A DNA stretch of 64,000 nt from NCBI RefSeq assembly GCF_007754155.1, contig NZ_CP037423.1, positions 10,102,938 to 10,166,937 on the forward strand. Direction: 5' to 3'. Each line of letters begins with the position of its first letter. Within the stretch, counting starts at the first letter, position 1. The notes beneath the pieces are model-generated. The model was not told the DNA's origin. It ran no database searches and saw only the letters and a list, made by a program, of their open reading frames with translations. Of the stretch, positions 18,756 to 26,754 are shown in pieces. A program made the translations under genes and the position numbers. This stretch comes from Stieleria neptunia (GTDB taxonomy: Bacteria; Planctomycetota; Planctomycetia; Pirellulales; Pirellulaceae).

Positions 18756-20529
18756 GGGTGCATTCCCATTTAGTTGACGCTTTTGCTAGCAACCCGTCGG
18801 GGGCTCGGCTGCTGTTCCTGGGTCCGGTGCTGACGGTATCTTGGGCGATTCAAGGATGATTTTCCACTCGCCTAGCAAGGATGCCGACGACAATGCAAGG
18901 ACTAGACATGGGGCAAGAGAATGGTGAACGGATTGAGTCGGCCGAAGAAATGCTCGCGCTCTTTTACGCTCAGTTGGTTCCCAAAGTTACGCTCTGGAAA
19001 CAACGGATCTCAGATCATCCCGAGCAACTCGCAACGCTGGAAAGAACCATCCATGATGCCTTTGCCCGCGGTGCGGACATGGTCGTCGCCGGGCTGATCT
19101 CCGCGACCATGATCGAAAAAGGTTTTGAAAAGGCATGCCAATCGAGTCGGGTCAACTTCTCAAGACCGCTTCAGAAAGGGCGCGAGACTAGGGTCGCCGT
19201 TCGTTTGCTCGGCGGCATGCTGTTCTGGGCCACAGCGCTCTACTGTGCCCCTAAGAAAAAGTTGCTTGGTCGAGACGATTCGCCCCGCGTCGGCTTGCAT
19301 GTTTCGCTTGCTCAATTCGGGTTCGGCAAAGGCGTCTCGCCCGCGCTGGAGAGTCGCGTGGCACGCCAAGTGGCATTGTGTCCTTCGATCGAAGTGGCTC
19401 ACCGAGAACTGGTTCGCGATGGTATCACACTTGATATCAAGGCGGTCAAACGGATCGCCTATCAATCTGGCGACGGCTTATTGCGACTACGACGGCATCG
19501 GCTCAAACTGTTTCGGCAGGGCAAGTTGGCGAGCACCGGTGAATTGGCCGGGAAACGAGTGTCGGTGCAAATTGATGGCGGAAGAATGAAAATACGCGGC
19601 AAAATGCTAACTGCATCGACTTCCAATGCGTCAAGCGATGATGTCGCTCAGGGGCAAGCTGACTCGCCCGGGCGCTCGGCAAAGAAACCTGCACGCTCGT
19701 TTGAAGCGGACTGGCGGGAGCCTAAACTGATGACGATTTTTGTTCACGACGAGCAGGGGCGGATGGTGAAGGAGCATGAAGCGACGATCGACGGCACCCT
19801 GACTGGGCCCGACGCGATCGCCGAATTGGTTGCGATGCATCTGCATCGGCTCGGAGCCGCGGAGGCACATAGCGTGACGTTCGTCGCCGATGGCGCCCCC
19901 TGGATTTGGGATCGTATTGATCGCATCATTCAATATGCGGGACTAACGAGCGTCGTCACGCATCAGGTCTTGGACTGCTGCCATGCGGTGCATCACGTTT
20001 CCAAAGCGATTGCTTCGCTTGGGCTCGACGCAGACGTCCGCCAGGGGCTTTATCGTCAGTACCGAACGCTGCTGCGAAACGGTCAATGGCGGCGAGTGGT
20101 TGATGAGCTCGCCGGCCTAGAACGCGTCGGAAAATCGGCCACAGAACTGGAAACAGAAATCCATTACCTTTGCCGACATGGTGAAGCGGGTCGGTTGAGT
20201 TACCCTGCCTATCGTCGCAGCGGAATCCCTTGTGGTAGCGGGGCGATCGAAAGCAGCATTCGCCGCGTGATCAATTTGCGTCTGAAGAGCAATGCAATGT
20301 TTTGGAAAAGCGAAAACGCGGAGCAGATGCTTCAAGTTCGCGCTCATCTGATTCCTGATCGTTGGGATGAATCAATCGGCGAGCTGGCCGAATTCCGTCG
20401 CACCCAGGCAAGCGACAGTTGGCACTGGGAGCCTCGTCCAATGAGCTGCAAAGTTGAAGCCACTGACCAACAACTCATTTCGGCCGACGATTAACGTGAT
20501 TTTTGCGTCAACAAAATGGGAATGCACCC
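18756..20529 (+). mobile_element. ISKra4-like insertion sequence, copy 1
   Basis: The 1774-bp element has inverted ends beginning GGGTGCATTCCCATTT (with a one-base difference in the right end) and a perfect 9-bp target duplication GATTGTAGC (18747-18755 and 20530-20538). GGG tips and 9-bp duplications fit ISKra4. The insertion lies between genes. Confidence 0.9.
18881..20494 (+). CDS. ISKra4-like transposase (copy 1)
   Basis: A 537-residue transposase. A helical N-terminal part is followed by a DDE-type core. Visible blocks are RVSVQIDGGRMKIRG, LMTIFVHDEQGRMVKEH, VTFVADGAPWIWDRI, VLDCCHAVHHVSKA and the C-terminal CGSGAIESSIRRVINLRLKSN..FW, which carries the expected Glu and the R/K-rich signature. 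I assign ISKra4 from this last block and the 9-bp target duplication; another DDE family is possible. It is almost identical to the copy at 35026-36639, differing at only a few residues. Confidence 0.85.
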   Translation: MPTTMQGLDMGQENGERIESAEEMLALFYAQLVPKVTLWKQRISDHPEQLATLERTIHDAFARGADMVVAGLISATMIEKGFEKACQSSRVNFSRPLQKGRETRVAVRLLGGMLFWATALYCAPKKKLLGRDDSPRVGLHVSLAQFGFGKGVSPALESRVARQVALCPSIEVAHRELVRDGITLDIKAVKRIAYQSGDGLLRLRRHRLKLFRQGKLASTGELAGKRVSVQIDGGRMKIRGKMLTASTSNASSDDVAQGQADSPGRSAKKPARSFEADWREPKLMTIFVHDEQGRMVKEHEATIDGTLTGPDAIAELVAMHLHRLGAAEAHSVTFVADGAPWIWDRIDRIIQYAGLTSVVTHQVLDCCHAVHHVSKAIASLGLDADVRQGLYRQYRTLLRNGQWRRVVDELAGLERVGKSATELETEIHYLCRHGEAGRLSYPAYRRSGIPCGSGAIESSIRRVINLRLKSNAMFWKSENAEQMLQVRAHLIPDRWDESIGELAEFRRTQASDSWHWEPRPMSCKVEATDQQLISADD

Positions 20530-20539
20530 GATTGTAGCA

Positions 20540-20863
20540 CTATTGTTGACCGTAGTAGTTCGTACAACCGCACACGCCAATGTGAGCGCAGATGTACTCA
20601 TAGTCCTGGGCTAAAGGATATCCTGAAGGCGCACCCTGTACACCGTCCCAAGCGGGATTGGAGACGTAGACGTGCTCAGGCCATAAACAAATGTGCTTGG
20701 TGGGATCGAGGGGATCTTGGATACAATTCTTGTTGGTGCAGTTGGAATTCGTGCCGGTTTGACATTATTCAGTCTGCTGGGTGAATTCGTAGCAGTTGGC
20801 GAATGCCAACGACTGCACACCAAGCACCAAAACTACCGCGATTAGCGTCACTCGCATTGACAT
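20540..20863 (-). pseudogene. Small secreted Cys-rich protein with in-frame TAA
   Basis: From the ATG at 20863, preceded by an AGAGGG ribosome-binding site, the frame encodes a signal peptide (MSMRVTLIAVVLVLGVQSLAFA), then NCYEFTQQTE and a TAA stop. The same frame then continues for 74 codons of clearly protein-like, cysteine-rich sequence (NSNCTNKNCIQD, HICLWPEH, YICAHIGVCGCTNYYG) to a TAG at 20540. The mature protein would hold about nine cysteines. One base change (for example CAA or GAA to TAA) explains the break. It lies 45 bases downstream of the DUF1573-like gene and abuts the ISKra4 target site. Confidence 0.6.
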
Positions 20864-20908
20864 TTTTGCACCCTCTTTTAGGAGAAAAGTGGAGTATTCG
20901 CACACCAT

Positions 20909-22012
20909 TCATTTCGTTAAGACATTCGATCTTGCGTATGGATCTACATATACCGTGGAGATGGCCATTTGCTTGCCTTTGGCGTTTTTCCAGCGGATGA
21001 GCACTTTGTCACGGTTCTTCAGGTCGCCGGTAATCTTGTATGTATACGCACATATAAGATCGCTCATGTCCATCCGGCGAACAAGCTCAACGTCGACCCC
21101 TTTGTCGATCGTATCACACGTAAACAGCCCGTCTTTTTGTTGAATCGACGTTATGATGACAGTTCCCTGGAGTGAGTCTCCCCTCACATTGGGAACAAGG
21201 CGCTCCGGGCGAATCCGTATGCCCTCCAAATTGTATACCTTGTACGGATACGAGAAGGTTTTTCCATCGGCGGTGACTTCGAGCGTGGCAGAGATTTCAA
21301 AGGGAATTGGTGCCTTTGCATCCTTTGAAAACTCGACGAGAAAGGTGTTCGGAACCTTCGAATCGTTCACGCGAGTCAGTGACAGGCTGGGATGTGCGAA
21401 GTTCGCCGTGAAAAGCTTTGAACCAAAATTTGCAGTAACGCTGATGGGCATTCCTTTTTTTGGAAGGATCGCGATGCTTCCGTTCGGTTCCAACGAGAAC
21501 CGAGGATTCACGGACCCGACAACTCGCAGGACGAGTCGCTTTGAGGATTGCAATCGAAGCGTCACGGTCTTTACAAACTTGCCATCGTCGTCTGGGACAA
21601 ACCGCAGATAGAGGGTTGCTGATTCTGCGCTCGGAATCTTGAGGTCGGTGATAACCGGCGATAAACACCCGCAACTTGTTTCGATTCCGTCAATCACGAT
21701 CTCCTGGTCCGAAGCATTCTTGATTGGCAGCGCGAACACGGCCAGTTTGGATTCTTCGACTTTGCCAACCGAGATCTTTCTCGAATCCGTTTTGGCAAGA
21801 TCGATATCGATCGCTGAAAGTTTCTTGGTGTTCGGAGGCGGTACAAAATCTATCGCCTGGACTTGACTCGCTTGATTCTCCACTCCCAGCGCGACGACAC
21901 CTATAAAAACAAGGTGCGAGAACGTAGCCGCGAAAGCCAATCCAGGACGATTGATGCATTCCCGGAAAATCTGTCTGACCGACCCGAGCCGATCGCGGAA
22001 ACATAACCCCAT
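20909..22012 (-). CDS. DUF1573 domain protein, secreted or membrane-anchored
   Basis: A 367-residue protein. A hydrophobic segment at about residues 25-44 (LAFAATFSHLVFIGVVALGV) acts as signal or anchor. The following domain has the DUF1573 hallmarks: ALPIKNASDQEIVIDGIETSCGCLSP, with the CGC motif, then a beta-sandwich resembling ASH/MSP folds (LYLRFVPDDDGKFVKTVTLRL). A second similar domain follows. DUF1573 proteins are abundant in planctomycetes and Bacteroidetes, with an unknown but envelope-related role. It is the first gene of a - strand group with the Cys-rich pseudogene and, beyond ISKra4, the 336-residue secreted protein. Confidence 0.75.
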   Translation of the reverse strand: MGLCFRDRLGSVRQIFRECINRPGLAFAATFSHLVFIGVVALGVENQASQVQAIDFVPPPNTKKLSAIDIDLAKTDSRKISVGKVEESKLAVFALPIKNASDQEIVIDGIETSCGCLSPVITDLKIPSAESATLYLRFVPDDDGKFVKTVTLRLQSSKRLVLRVVGSVNPRFSLEPNGSIAILPKKGMPISVTANFGSKLFTANFAHPSLSLTRVNDSKVPNTFLVEFSKDAKAPIPFEISATLEVTADGKTFSYPYKVYNLEGIRIRPERLVPNVRGDSLQGTVIITSIQQKDGLFTCDTIDKGVDVELVRRMDMSDLICAYTYKITGDLKNRDKVLIRWKNAKGKQMAISTVYVDPYARSNVLTK

Positions 22013-22209
22013 ATTTCAAACCCCGTTGCGGAGCGACTTCTACGCGTCAACACACAACTTTGTATCCGCAAGAGCCACCGTCGGCAAGAACCAAAAAATT
22101 AGAAAACGGAGGGTGCTAAACAAACTCACACAATGAACTGTTTTGCCTCAGCTGAATCTGGAGTTTGCTCCTGATCGAGTTATTCTATTGTCCGAAGGAG
22201 GACATTTCG

Positions 22210-22524
22210 ATGACACGATCTCGACGCACGTTCACCGCCCAAGAAAAAGCCGCTGTCGTGAAGCGATACTTGGTCGACAAAATCCCCGTTTCTGACCTTT
22301 GCGACGAACTTGGGCTGCAACCCACTCAGGTCTATCAGTGGCAGAAACAGCTCTTTGAAAACGCCGAAGCCGCGTTTGCCAGGCCCGCCCGGAAACGCAA
22401 GACGGACGACCGCAAAGACAAAAAGATCGAGGCGCTTGAGGCCAAAATCTTGTTGAAAAACGAAGTCGTTGCTGAACTTCTCCAGGAGCACGTTCAGCTA
22501 AAAAAAGAACTTGGGGAGCCCTAA
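22210..22524 (+). CDS. IS3 OrfA (HTH transposase subunit)
   Basis: A 104-residue OrfA with the helix-turn-helix of the HTH_Tnp_1 family (FTAQEKAAVVKRYL..PVSDLCDELGLQPTQVYQWQKQL) and a C-terminal coiled coil (KKIEALEAKILLKNEVVAELLQEH). The ATG at 22210 follows a GAAGGAGG ribosome-binding site. It ends just after an A7 run (22500-22506) at which ribosomes can slip -1 into orfB. Confidence 0.9.
   Translation: MTRSRRTFTAQEKAAVVKRYLVDKIPVSDLCDELGLQPTQVYQWQKQLFENAEAAFARPARKRKTDDRKDKKIEALEAKILLKNEVVAELLQEHVQLKKELGEP
22500..22506 (+). other. Programmed -1 frameshift site (A7)
   Basis: Seven A residues spanning the orfA codons CTA AAA AAA. A -1 slip here enters the frame that reads KKRTWGALTGAWVPHD and continues to orfB, as in many IS3 elements. 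Confidence 0.7.
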
Positions 22525-22616
22525 CTGGAGCGTGGGTTCCCCATGACACGCGAGACTCCATCGTCGACTACATCAAGTACTGGTCCAGCCGGGCTGAGAC
22601 GCCCGCCAAGCAGATC

Positions 22617-23483
22617 GTGAAATGGATCGGCATTTCGCAAAGTAAGTACTTTGACTGGAAGAAACGATACGGCAAAGTGAACGAGCACAACGGTGCCATT
22701 CCCCGCGACTTCTGGATGGAAGACTGGGAAAAGCAAGCGATTCTCAAGTTCCATCACGCCAACCCTCTGGAAGGTTATCGACGGTTGGCGTTCATGATGC
22801 TCGATGCTGATGTCGTTGCCGTAAGCCCATCAAGCGTCTACCGCGTCCTGCGAGAAGCCGGCGTGATGGACAGGTTTAATGGCAAGAAGTCCAAGAAGGG
22901 CACTGGCTTCGGTCAGCCCTCGAAACCTCACGATCACTGGCATGTGGACGTGAGTTACTTGAACATCGGTGGAACGTTCTACTTCATGTGCAGCGTGCTG
23001 GATGGCTGTTCGCGCAGTATTGTTCACTGGGAGATTCGCGAGAAAATGGAAGAGGTCGACATCGAAGTGATTCTTGAGCGAGCAAGGGAAAAACACCCCA
23101 AAGTGAAACCTCGGGTCATCACCGACAACGCCCCCCAGTTCATATCGCGTGACTTCAAGGAATTCATTCGGATTGCCGGAATGACACACGTGAAAACGTC
23201 GCCCTATTACCCGCAAAGCAATGGCAAGATCGAGCGTTACCACCGCACGATCAAAAGCGATTGCATCCGCGAGAAGTACATTGAATCGCTTGACGACGCA
23301 CGTTCAATCGTGACGGAGTATGTCAGGCACTACAACGAAGTGCGTCTTCACAGTGCCATCGGGTACGTGACACCGCACACGAAACTCGCCGGAGCGGAAA
23401 CGGAAGTCTTCGCTTCACGCGACCGCAAGTTAGAAACTGCACGTGAGCAACGTCGAAAGCGACTTCAGCAGGCCGCTGCTTGA
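22617..23483 (+). CDS. IS3 OrfB (DDE integrase subunit)
   Basis: An integrase-like protein; 288 residues are counted from the GTG at 22617, but the same frame is open and conserved upstream to 22506, so the active product is the OrfA-OrfB fusion made by -1 frameshifting. The HTH_21 region (EGYRRLAFMMLDAD) precedes the rve core with catalytic D-D-E in HVDVSYLNIGG, VITDNAPQFIS and SNGKIERYHRTIK. The ending LHSAIGYVTPHTKL is typical. The frame is intact. Confidence 0.92.
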   Translation: MKWIGISQSKYFDWKKRYGKVNEHNGAIPRDFWMEDWEKQAILKFHHANPLEGYRRLAFMMLDADVVAVSPSSVYRVLREAGVMDRFNGKKSKKGTGFGQPSKPHDHWHVDVSYLNIGGTFYFMCSVLDGCSRSIVHWEIREKMEEVDIEVILERAREKHPKVKPRVITDNAPQFISRDFKEFIRIAGMTHVKTSPYYPQSNGKIERYHRTIKSDCIREKYIESLDDARSIVTEYVRHYNEVRLHSAIGYVTPHTKLAGAETEVFASRDRKLETAREQRRKRLQQAAA

Positions 23484-23719
23484 TTGCGGTCATTGTGAGC
23501 GCGAGATAAAATGCAACCGCTTGGTCGGAGGATAGAGCTCTGGTGAGGACCAACTCGAGCGCCGTGCCAAGTGAAACGTCGAAGGGCGGCGGCGTCTTGG
23601 GATGCCGCTACTCTTCCCTTCGATGTTTCCATAATGCGAAAAACCTTCCATCCTGGATCCATCGCCTATTCGGTTTTGGATCCCACTGTTTGACGTTTGA
23701 AACGGGGGCTCACTTCAAC

Positions 23720-23920
23720 ATGAGCCCCACTTTGCTTCCACTCCTGAATAACAGCGATCACGATCGACTCCAATTCACGCTGAACCAATACGCAGGTACA
23801 CACACGGACGCCTATTTTCGACGAATGGATCAACTACTTAGTAAGGCAAAGTCTCAGACTCAGGTGAAGGCTGCATTGGGAAAACTGTGGAAAGAGATTG
23901 AGCGAGGTGACTTCGTTTAA
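23720..23920 (+). pseudogene. AHH-like nuclease toxin C-terminal remnant
   Basis: A 66-residue frame ends with GTHTDAYFRRMDQLLSKAKSQ..VKAALGKLWKEIERGDF. This resembles the C-terminal helical part of AHH/HNH-type polymorphic toxins, where a final His precedes an amphipathic helix pair. The DNA upstream (23500-23720) is degraded and the rest of the toxin is missing. Its stop overlaps the next start as TAATG, the coupling usual for toxin and immunity genes, which supports the reading. Confidence 0.5.
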
Positions 23921-24684
23921 TGCCAATGACTGTCTACAAACTGGATAAAATTCTCGATCACCCGCTGTATGAAGGATTCGCGTTCGCTGATCAGGAAACC
24001 TCGTCGTTCGGGGAAGACTTCCCCGAAGATGACTTCGATCCTGTCGATTCAGACAAACTTTCGTGGAAACCACGGTCCCTGGCGAAAGATTGGAAACCTC
24101 GTACTGTCGTGGGCCGCGTACGGCCGTTCAATGATTTCCCCTGCATTGCCTTATCGATTCCAGCGTTCAGTGGTCGCGCCGTTGAAGCGATTAGGGACCT
24201 GCTCGAGGAAAATGGTGAACTGTTACCTGTTGATTTCGAGGGGCAATGTTACTTTGCCTACAACGTCACCACAAAACTGACGGACGCCCTCGATCGTAAG
24301 AAATCGAAGATCGACTGGATGCCTGGAAAGGATGCGACGGCACTGGAAGTCGAACGATACGCTTTTTCCCCTGAGAAACTGCGAGGACAGTCGATCTTCC
24401 GGCTCGCCGAGGATCCGGCAGTCATTCTGGTCACCGACGTCTTCGCGCAGCGTGTCACCGATCACGGACTGAACGGTTTTGATCTTCAGCCGGTTTGGCC
24501 GCAGAGCACTAAAGAGAATCGTAACCAGAAAACGGTCTCAGGGAAGCTTCTGGCAAGAGAGAGTGTGTTGTTTATTCTCGAAACCAAGGCGGACAAGCCG
24601 TCCGCTACAGAGAGGAAGCACTTGAAGGGCTTACTGGACGAACTAGACCTCAATCAAGCGAACGCGGGCGTTGATTTTGGATGA
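23920..24684 (+). CDS. Imm11-like (DUF1629) immunity protein
   Basis: A 254-residue soluble protein. Recognisable elements are SGRAVEAIRDLLEENGELLPVDFEGQCYFAYNVT, LDRKKSKIDWMPG, YAFSPEKLRGQSIFRLAEDP..VTDVFAQRV and GLNGFDLQPVWP. These match the imm11 (MXAN_0049-like) immunity family, which often protects against AHH-type nucleases. The start overlaps the stop of the AHH-like remnant by one base. The gene appears intact although its toxin is broken, so it could act as an orphan immunity gene. The 3' end contains a 20-bp sequence repeated in inverse beyond the adjacent IS1380. Confidence 0.75.
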   Translation: MPMTVYKLDKILDHPLYEGFAFADQETSSFGEDFPEDDFDPVDSDKLSWKPRSLAKDWKPRTVVGRVRPFNDFPCIALSIPAFSGRAVEAIRDLLEENGELLPVDFEGQCYFAYNVTTKLTDALDRKKSKIDWMPGKDATALEVERYAFSPEKLRGQSIFRLAEDPAVILVTDVFAQRVTDHGLNGFDLQPVWPQSTKENRNQKTVSGKLLARESVLFILETKADKPSATERKHLKGLLDELDLNQANAGVDFG

Positions 24685-26496
24685 CGGCTGTAGATTTCCG
24701 AGGCGCAGCGGGGCACGCGGGAGCACTGCTCCTTATCAAAAATTTCGCAATGTATGGTGCTCAATGTTTCGTTTCTCGGGTTAGGCGTTAGCGGCGGTAC
24801 CGGAGCGTCCGGACTCCGGCTTCGTTGGTTGCGACGTGTCACGTTCGAAGCGGCATCGCAATATGGTCACTGAGCGTGAACAAATTTTCGACGCCGAGAC
24901 GGTATGTCAGAATCCGCAACTTCAACTGACGCGATGAGCGGATGACTTGGGCCGGGATCTGGATCAACGATGTCAGGAACGTCGAAAACTCCATTTTGAT
25001 CACGCGGTCACGGAGCCGCTTCCTCGCCTTCTTCTGACCCGGATTCCCTTTGACGCGGACCATCAGTCCACTCCAAAGCTTCAGCGTCCAGGCAAGAGAA
25101 GCGAACAACATGTACGCCCAATTGCTTTCCAGTGAATCCAGTGGCGCGGTCAATGCGTGACTCGCCTTGAGCTGGCTAATCGTGTTTTCCTGATCGCAGC
25201 GATGATTGCCGTCTCCGATCAATTCACGCGACTGCTTTTCTTGCTTTGGTTCATTGCTGATGTAGAAGAAGTACTTTTCGGTGCTGAACAGGAATTGCTG
25301 TCCGGTCGTGACGTCGATGTTTTTGCGAACAGCAACCATCCGGTAGGGACGCTTGCAGTTGCCGGGCTGATACGGAAACTCAGCGTAGCTTTCAGCACGC
25401 AGTTTTTTGTTCTCGTAGCCATTTTCTACGACGATTTGCTCTTTGTAATTCGGACGTTTTGCACGCGGATTTTTCGAAGTCGATCTTTGCCGCCGGAGCG
25501 GTTTCCATGCCGATTCGTCGAGGGAATCGGCAATTGCAGTCAGTGTTTTGTTGGCGTCATAACCAAACACAAAACGGACGCCCTGCGCGTCCCATCGATC
25601 GAGATGTTGAGTTGACGAAAAGTCTGTGTCACCACGCAACAGGATCTTTCGAAACCCGGCACTGCGACACAATTCGATCGCCCTGTCGAAGTAGAACGAT
25701 GAGCCTTCACCGCTGGGACGATTGCCGCTGCGGTTGGCCAGATACAGCAACTCTTTGGTTTCCGCGAGCGTTACAACCAGTGGATGGTATCCCCACTGAC
25801 CTTTGTAGTTGATTCCGACGCCCTCCTTCTTTTCACCGCAAGTCTCAACCATCGTACCATCGGCTTCAATCGTGGCCTGCTCGAAGAACGCATCGGATTG
25901 TTGCTTCCAAACCTTCTTGCGTGCCGCGTTAATTCCCTGCATCAAGAGCAGTAGCTTGAAACCATCAAAACGGCGGCAGAAGTCACCAGCGGTTGTCGGA
26001 TCGGGAATCCGTTCTGCGCCGAGTGCATCCAGGTACGCCTGGTCGGTGCGGCGATGCTCTAAATGTTCGAGGCAGGTCCCCCCGGCCAATAGATTCAGGG
26101 CAATATTGAGCACGTGGTCGGCTTCGTCGTACGGCGCGTGAAGCTTAAACACTGGCGCGGACTGGTTGATGTGCTTTCGCAATCCGAGTTGCTGGACAAG
26201 CTGCATGATCATGCCGATTCCACCGCAGGAGATCGCCTCAACTTTATTGGCCAGTTCGTACTTCGCCCGCAAAGGGCGAATCATGGGCGTATGCGTCTTG
26301 CCCTTCTTCTTATCGATACGTTGCAAAAGAACTCGCTTGCGGCGCTGAAATCGACGGCGTAAATTGTCGTTCACTCGAAATCCTCTGCTGAGTGAGTGCG
26401 TTGAAGTTGTAGTTACCTCCAATACACCCGCAAAACGCCGAGGGTTTCGAGTTTTTTCAGATTTTCATCATCCAGTGTTCGCTTGATTGAGGACTA
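24644..26496. repeat. 20-bp inverted repeat pair flanking IS1380
   Basis: TAGACCTCAATCAAGCGAAC (24644-24663, near the Imm11 3' end) recurs in inverse at 26477-26496 with one mismatch. The right copy reads LNQAN followed by TG and a stop on the - strand, like a second Imm11-type gene end. Confidence 0.7.
24839..26422 (-). CDS. IS1380 family transposase
   Basis: A 527-residue DDE transposase of the DDE_Tnp_1/IS1380 type. Blocks visible are the IGMIMQLVQQLGLRKHIN N-terminal region, CRRFDGF, the first Asp in IEADGTMVET, the second in LLRGDTDFSSTQHLDRW and the catalytic Glu region GNHRCDQENTISQLK. The start is uncertain; a GTG giving VNDNLRRRF is also possible. The frame is intact. I could not define the inverted ends, but a 20-bp inverted repeat (24644-24663 and 26477-26496) flanks it. 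Confidence 0.9.
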   Translation of the reverse strand: MEVTTTSTHSLSRGFRVNDNLRRRFQRRKRVLLQRIDKKKGKTHTPMIRPLRAKYELANKVEAISCGGIGMIMQLVQQLGLRKHINQSAPVFKLHAPYDEADHVLNIALNLLAGGTCLEHLEHRRTDQAYLDALGAERIPDPTTAGDFCRRFDGFKLLLLMQGINAARKKVWKQQSDAFFEQATIEADGTMVETCGEKKEGVGINYKGQWGYHPLVVTLAETKELLYLANRSGNRPSGEGSSFYFDRAIELCRSAGFRKILLRGDTDFSSTQHLDRWDAQGVRFVFGYDANKTLTAIADSLDESAWKPLRRQRSTSKNPRAKRPNYKEQIVVENGYENKKLRAESYAEFPYQPGNCKRPYRMVAVRKNIDVTTGQQFLFSTEKYFFYISNEPKQEKQSRELIGDGNHRCDQENTISQLKASHALTAPLDSLESNWAYMLFASLAWTLKLWSGLMVRVKGNPGQKKARKRLRDRVIKMEFSTFLTSLIQIPAQVIRSSRQLKLRILTYRLGVENLFTLSDHIAMPLRT

Positions 26497-26733
26497 GATC
26501 AGTTCCTTTTGGCTGAAGAGAAGCTGGGGCACTACGCTGGAAGATTAGAAGGCCATGAGTTGACGGATCGACAGTATCGCCTGTTCCTCTCTTGCCCGGA
26601 CGCTGGAGTGCTCGCGAGCAAGTTGCAACCTTGGATCGAGCAAGTCGATTGGGCCGGCCGTGTCGGTATGACGGTGCGCCAAGGCAGATTCGATGATCCC
26701 GACGCCAGCGAAGAACGCTATTCCATTGAATGA
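26491..26733 (+). pseudogene. C-terminal fragment of an unknown protein
   Basis: The frame is open from a stop at 26488 and encodes about 80 residues (LAEEKLGHYAGRLEGHELTDRQYRLFLSCPD, KLQPWIEQVDWAGRVGMTVRQGRFDDPDA), ending at a TGA. It has no start codon and no recognised family. It lies between IS1380 and IS66 copy 3, and its 5' part was lost at the IS1380 side. Confidence 0.5.
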
Positions 26734-26754
26734 AAAAACGTGCGTCGCAGACTC

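Larger units (their letters stand above)
22136..23500 (+). mobile_element. IS3 family insertion sequence (ends not resolved)
   Basis: The two overlapping-frame genes orfA and orfB define an IS3-type element. I could not find convincing inverted ends or a target duplication, so the limits are approximate. Confidence 0.7.

Noticed and set aside
20761..20770. Selenocysteine or recoding at the TAA of the Cys-rich gene
   Set aside because: Selenocysteine uses TGA and no recoding hairpin is seen next to the stop; a point mutation is simpler.
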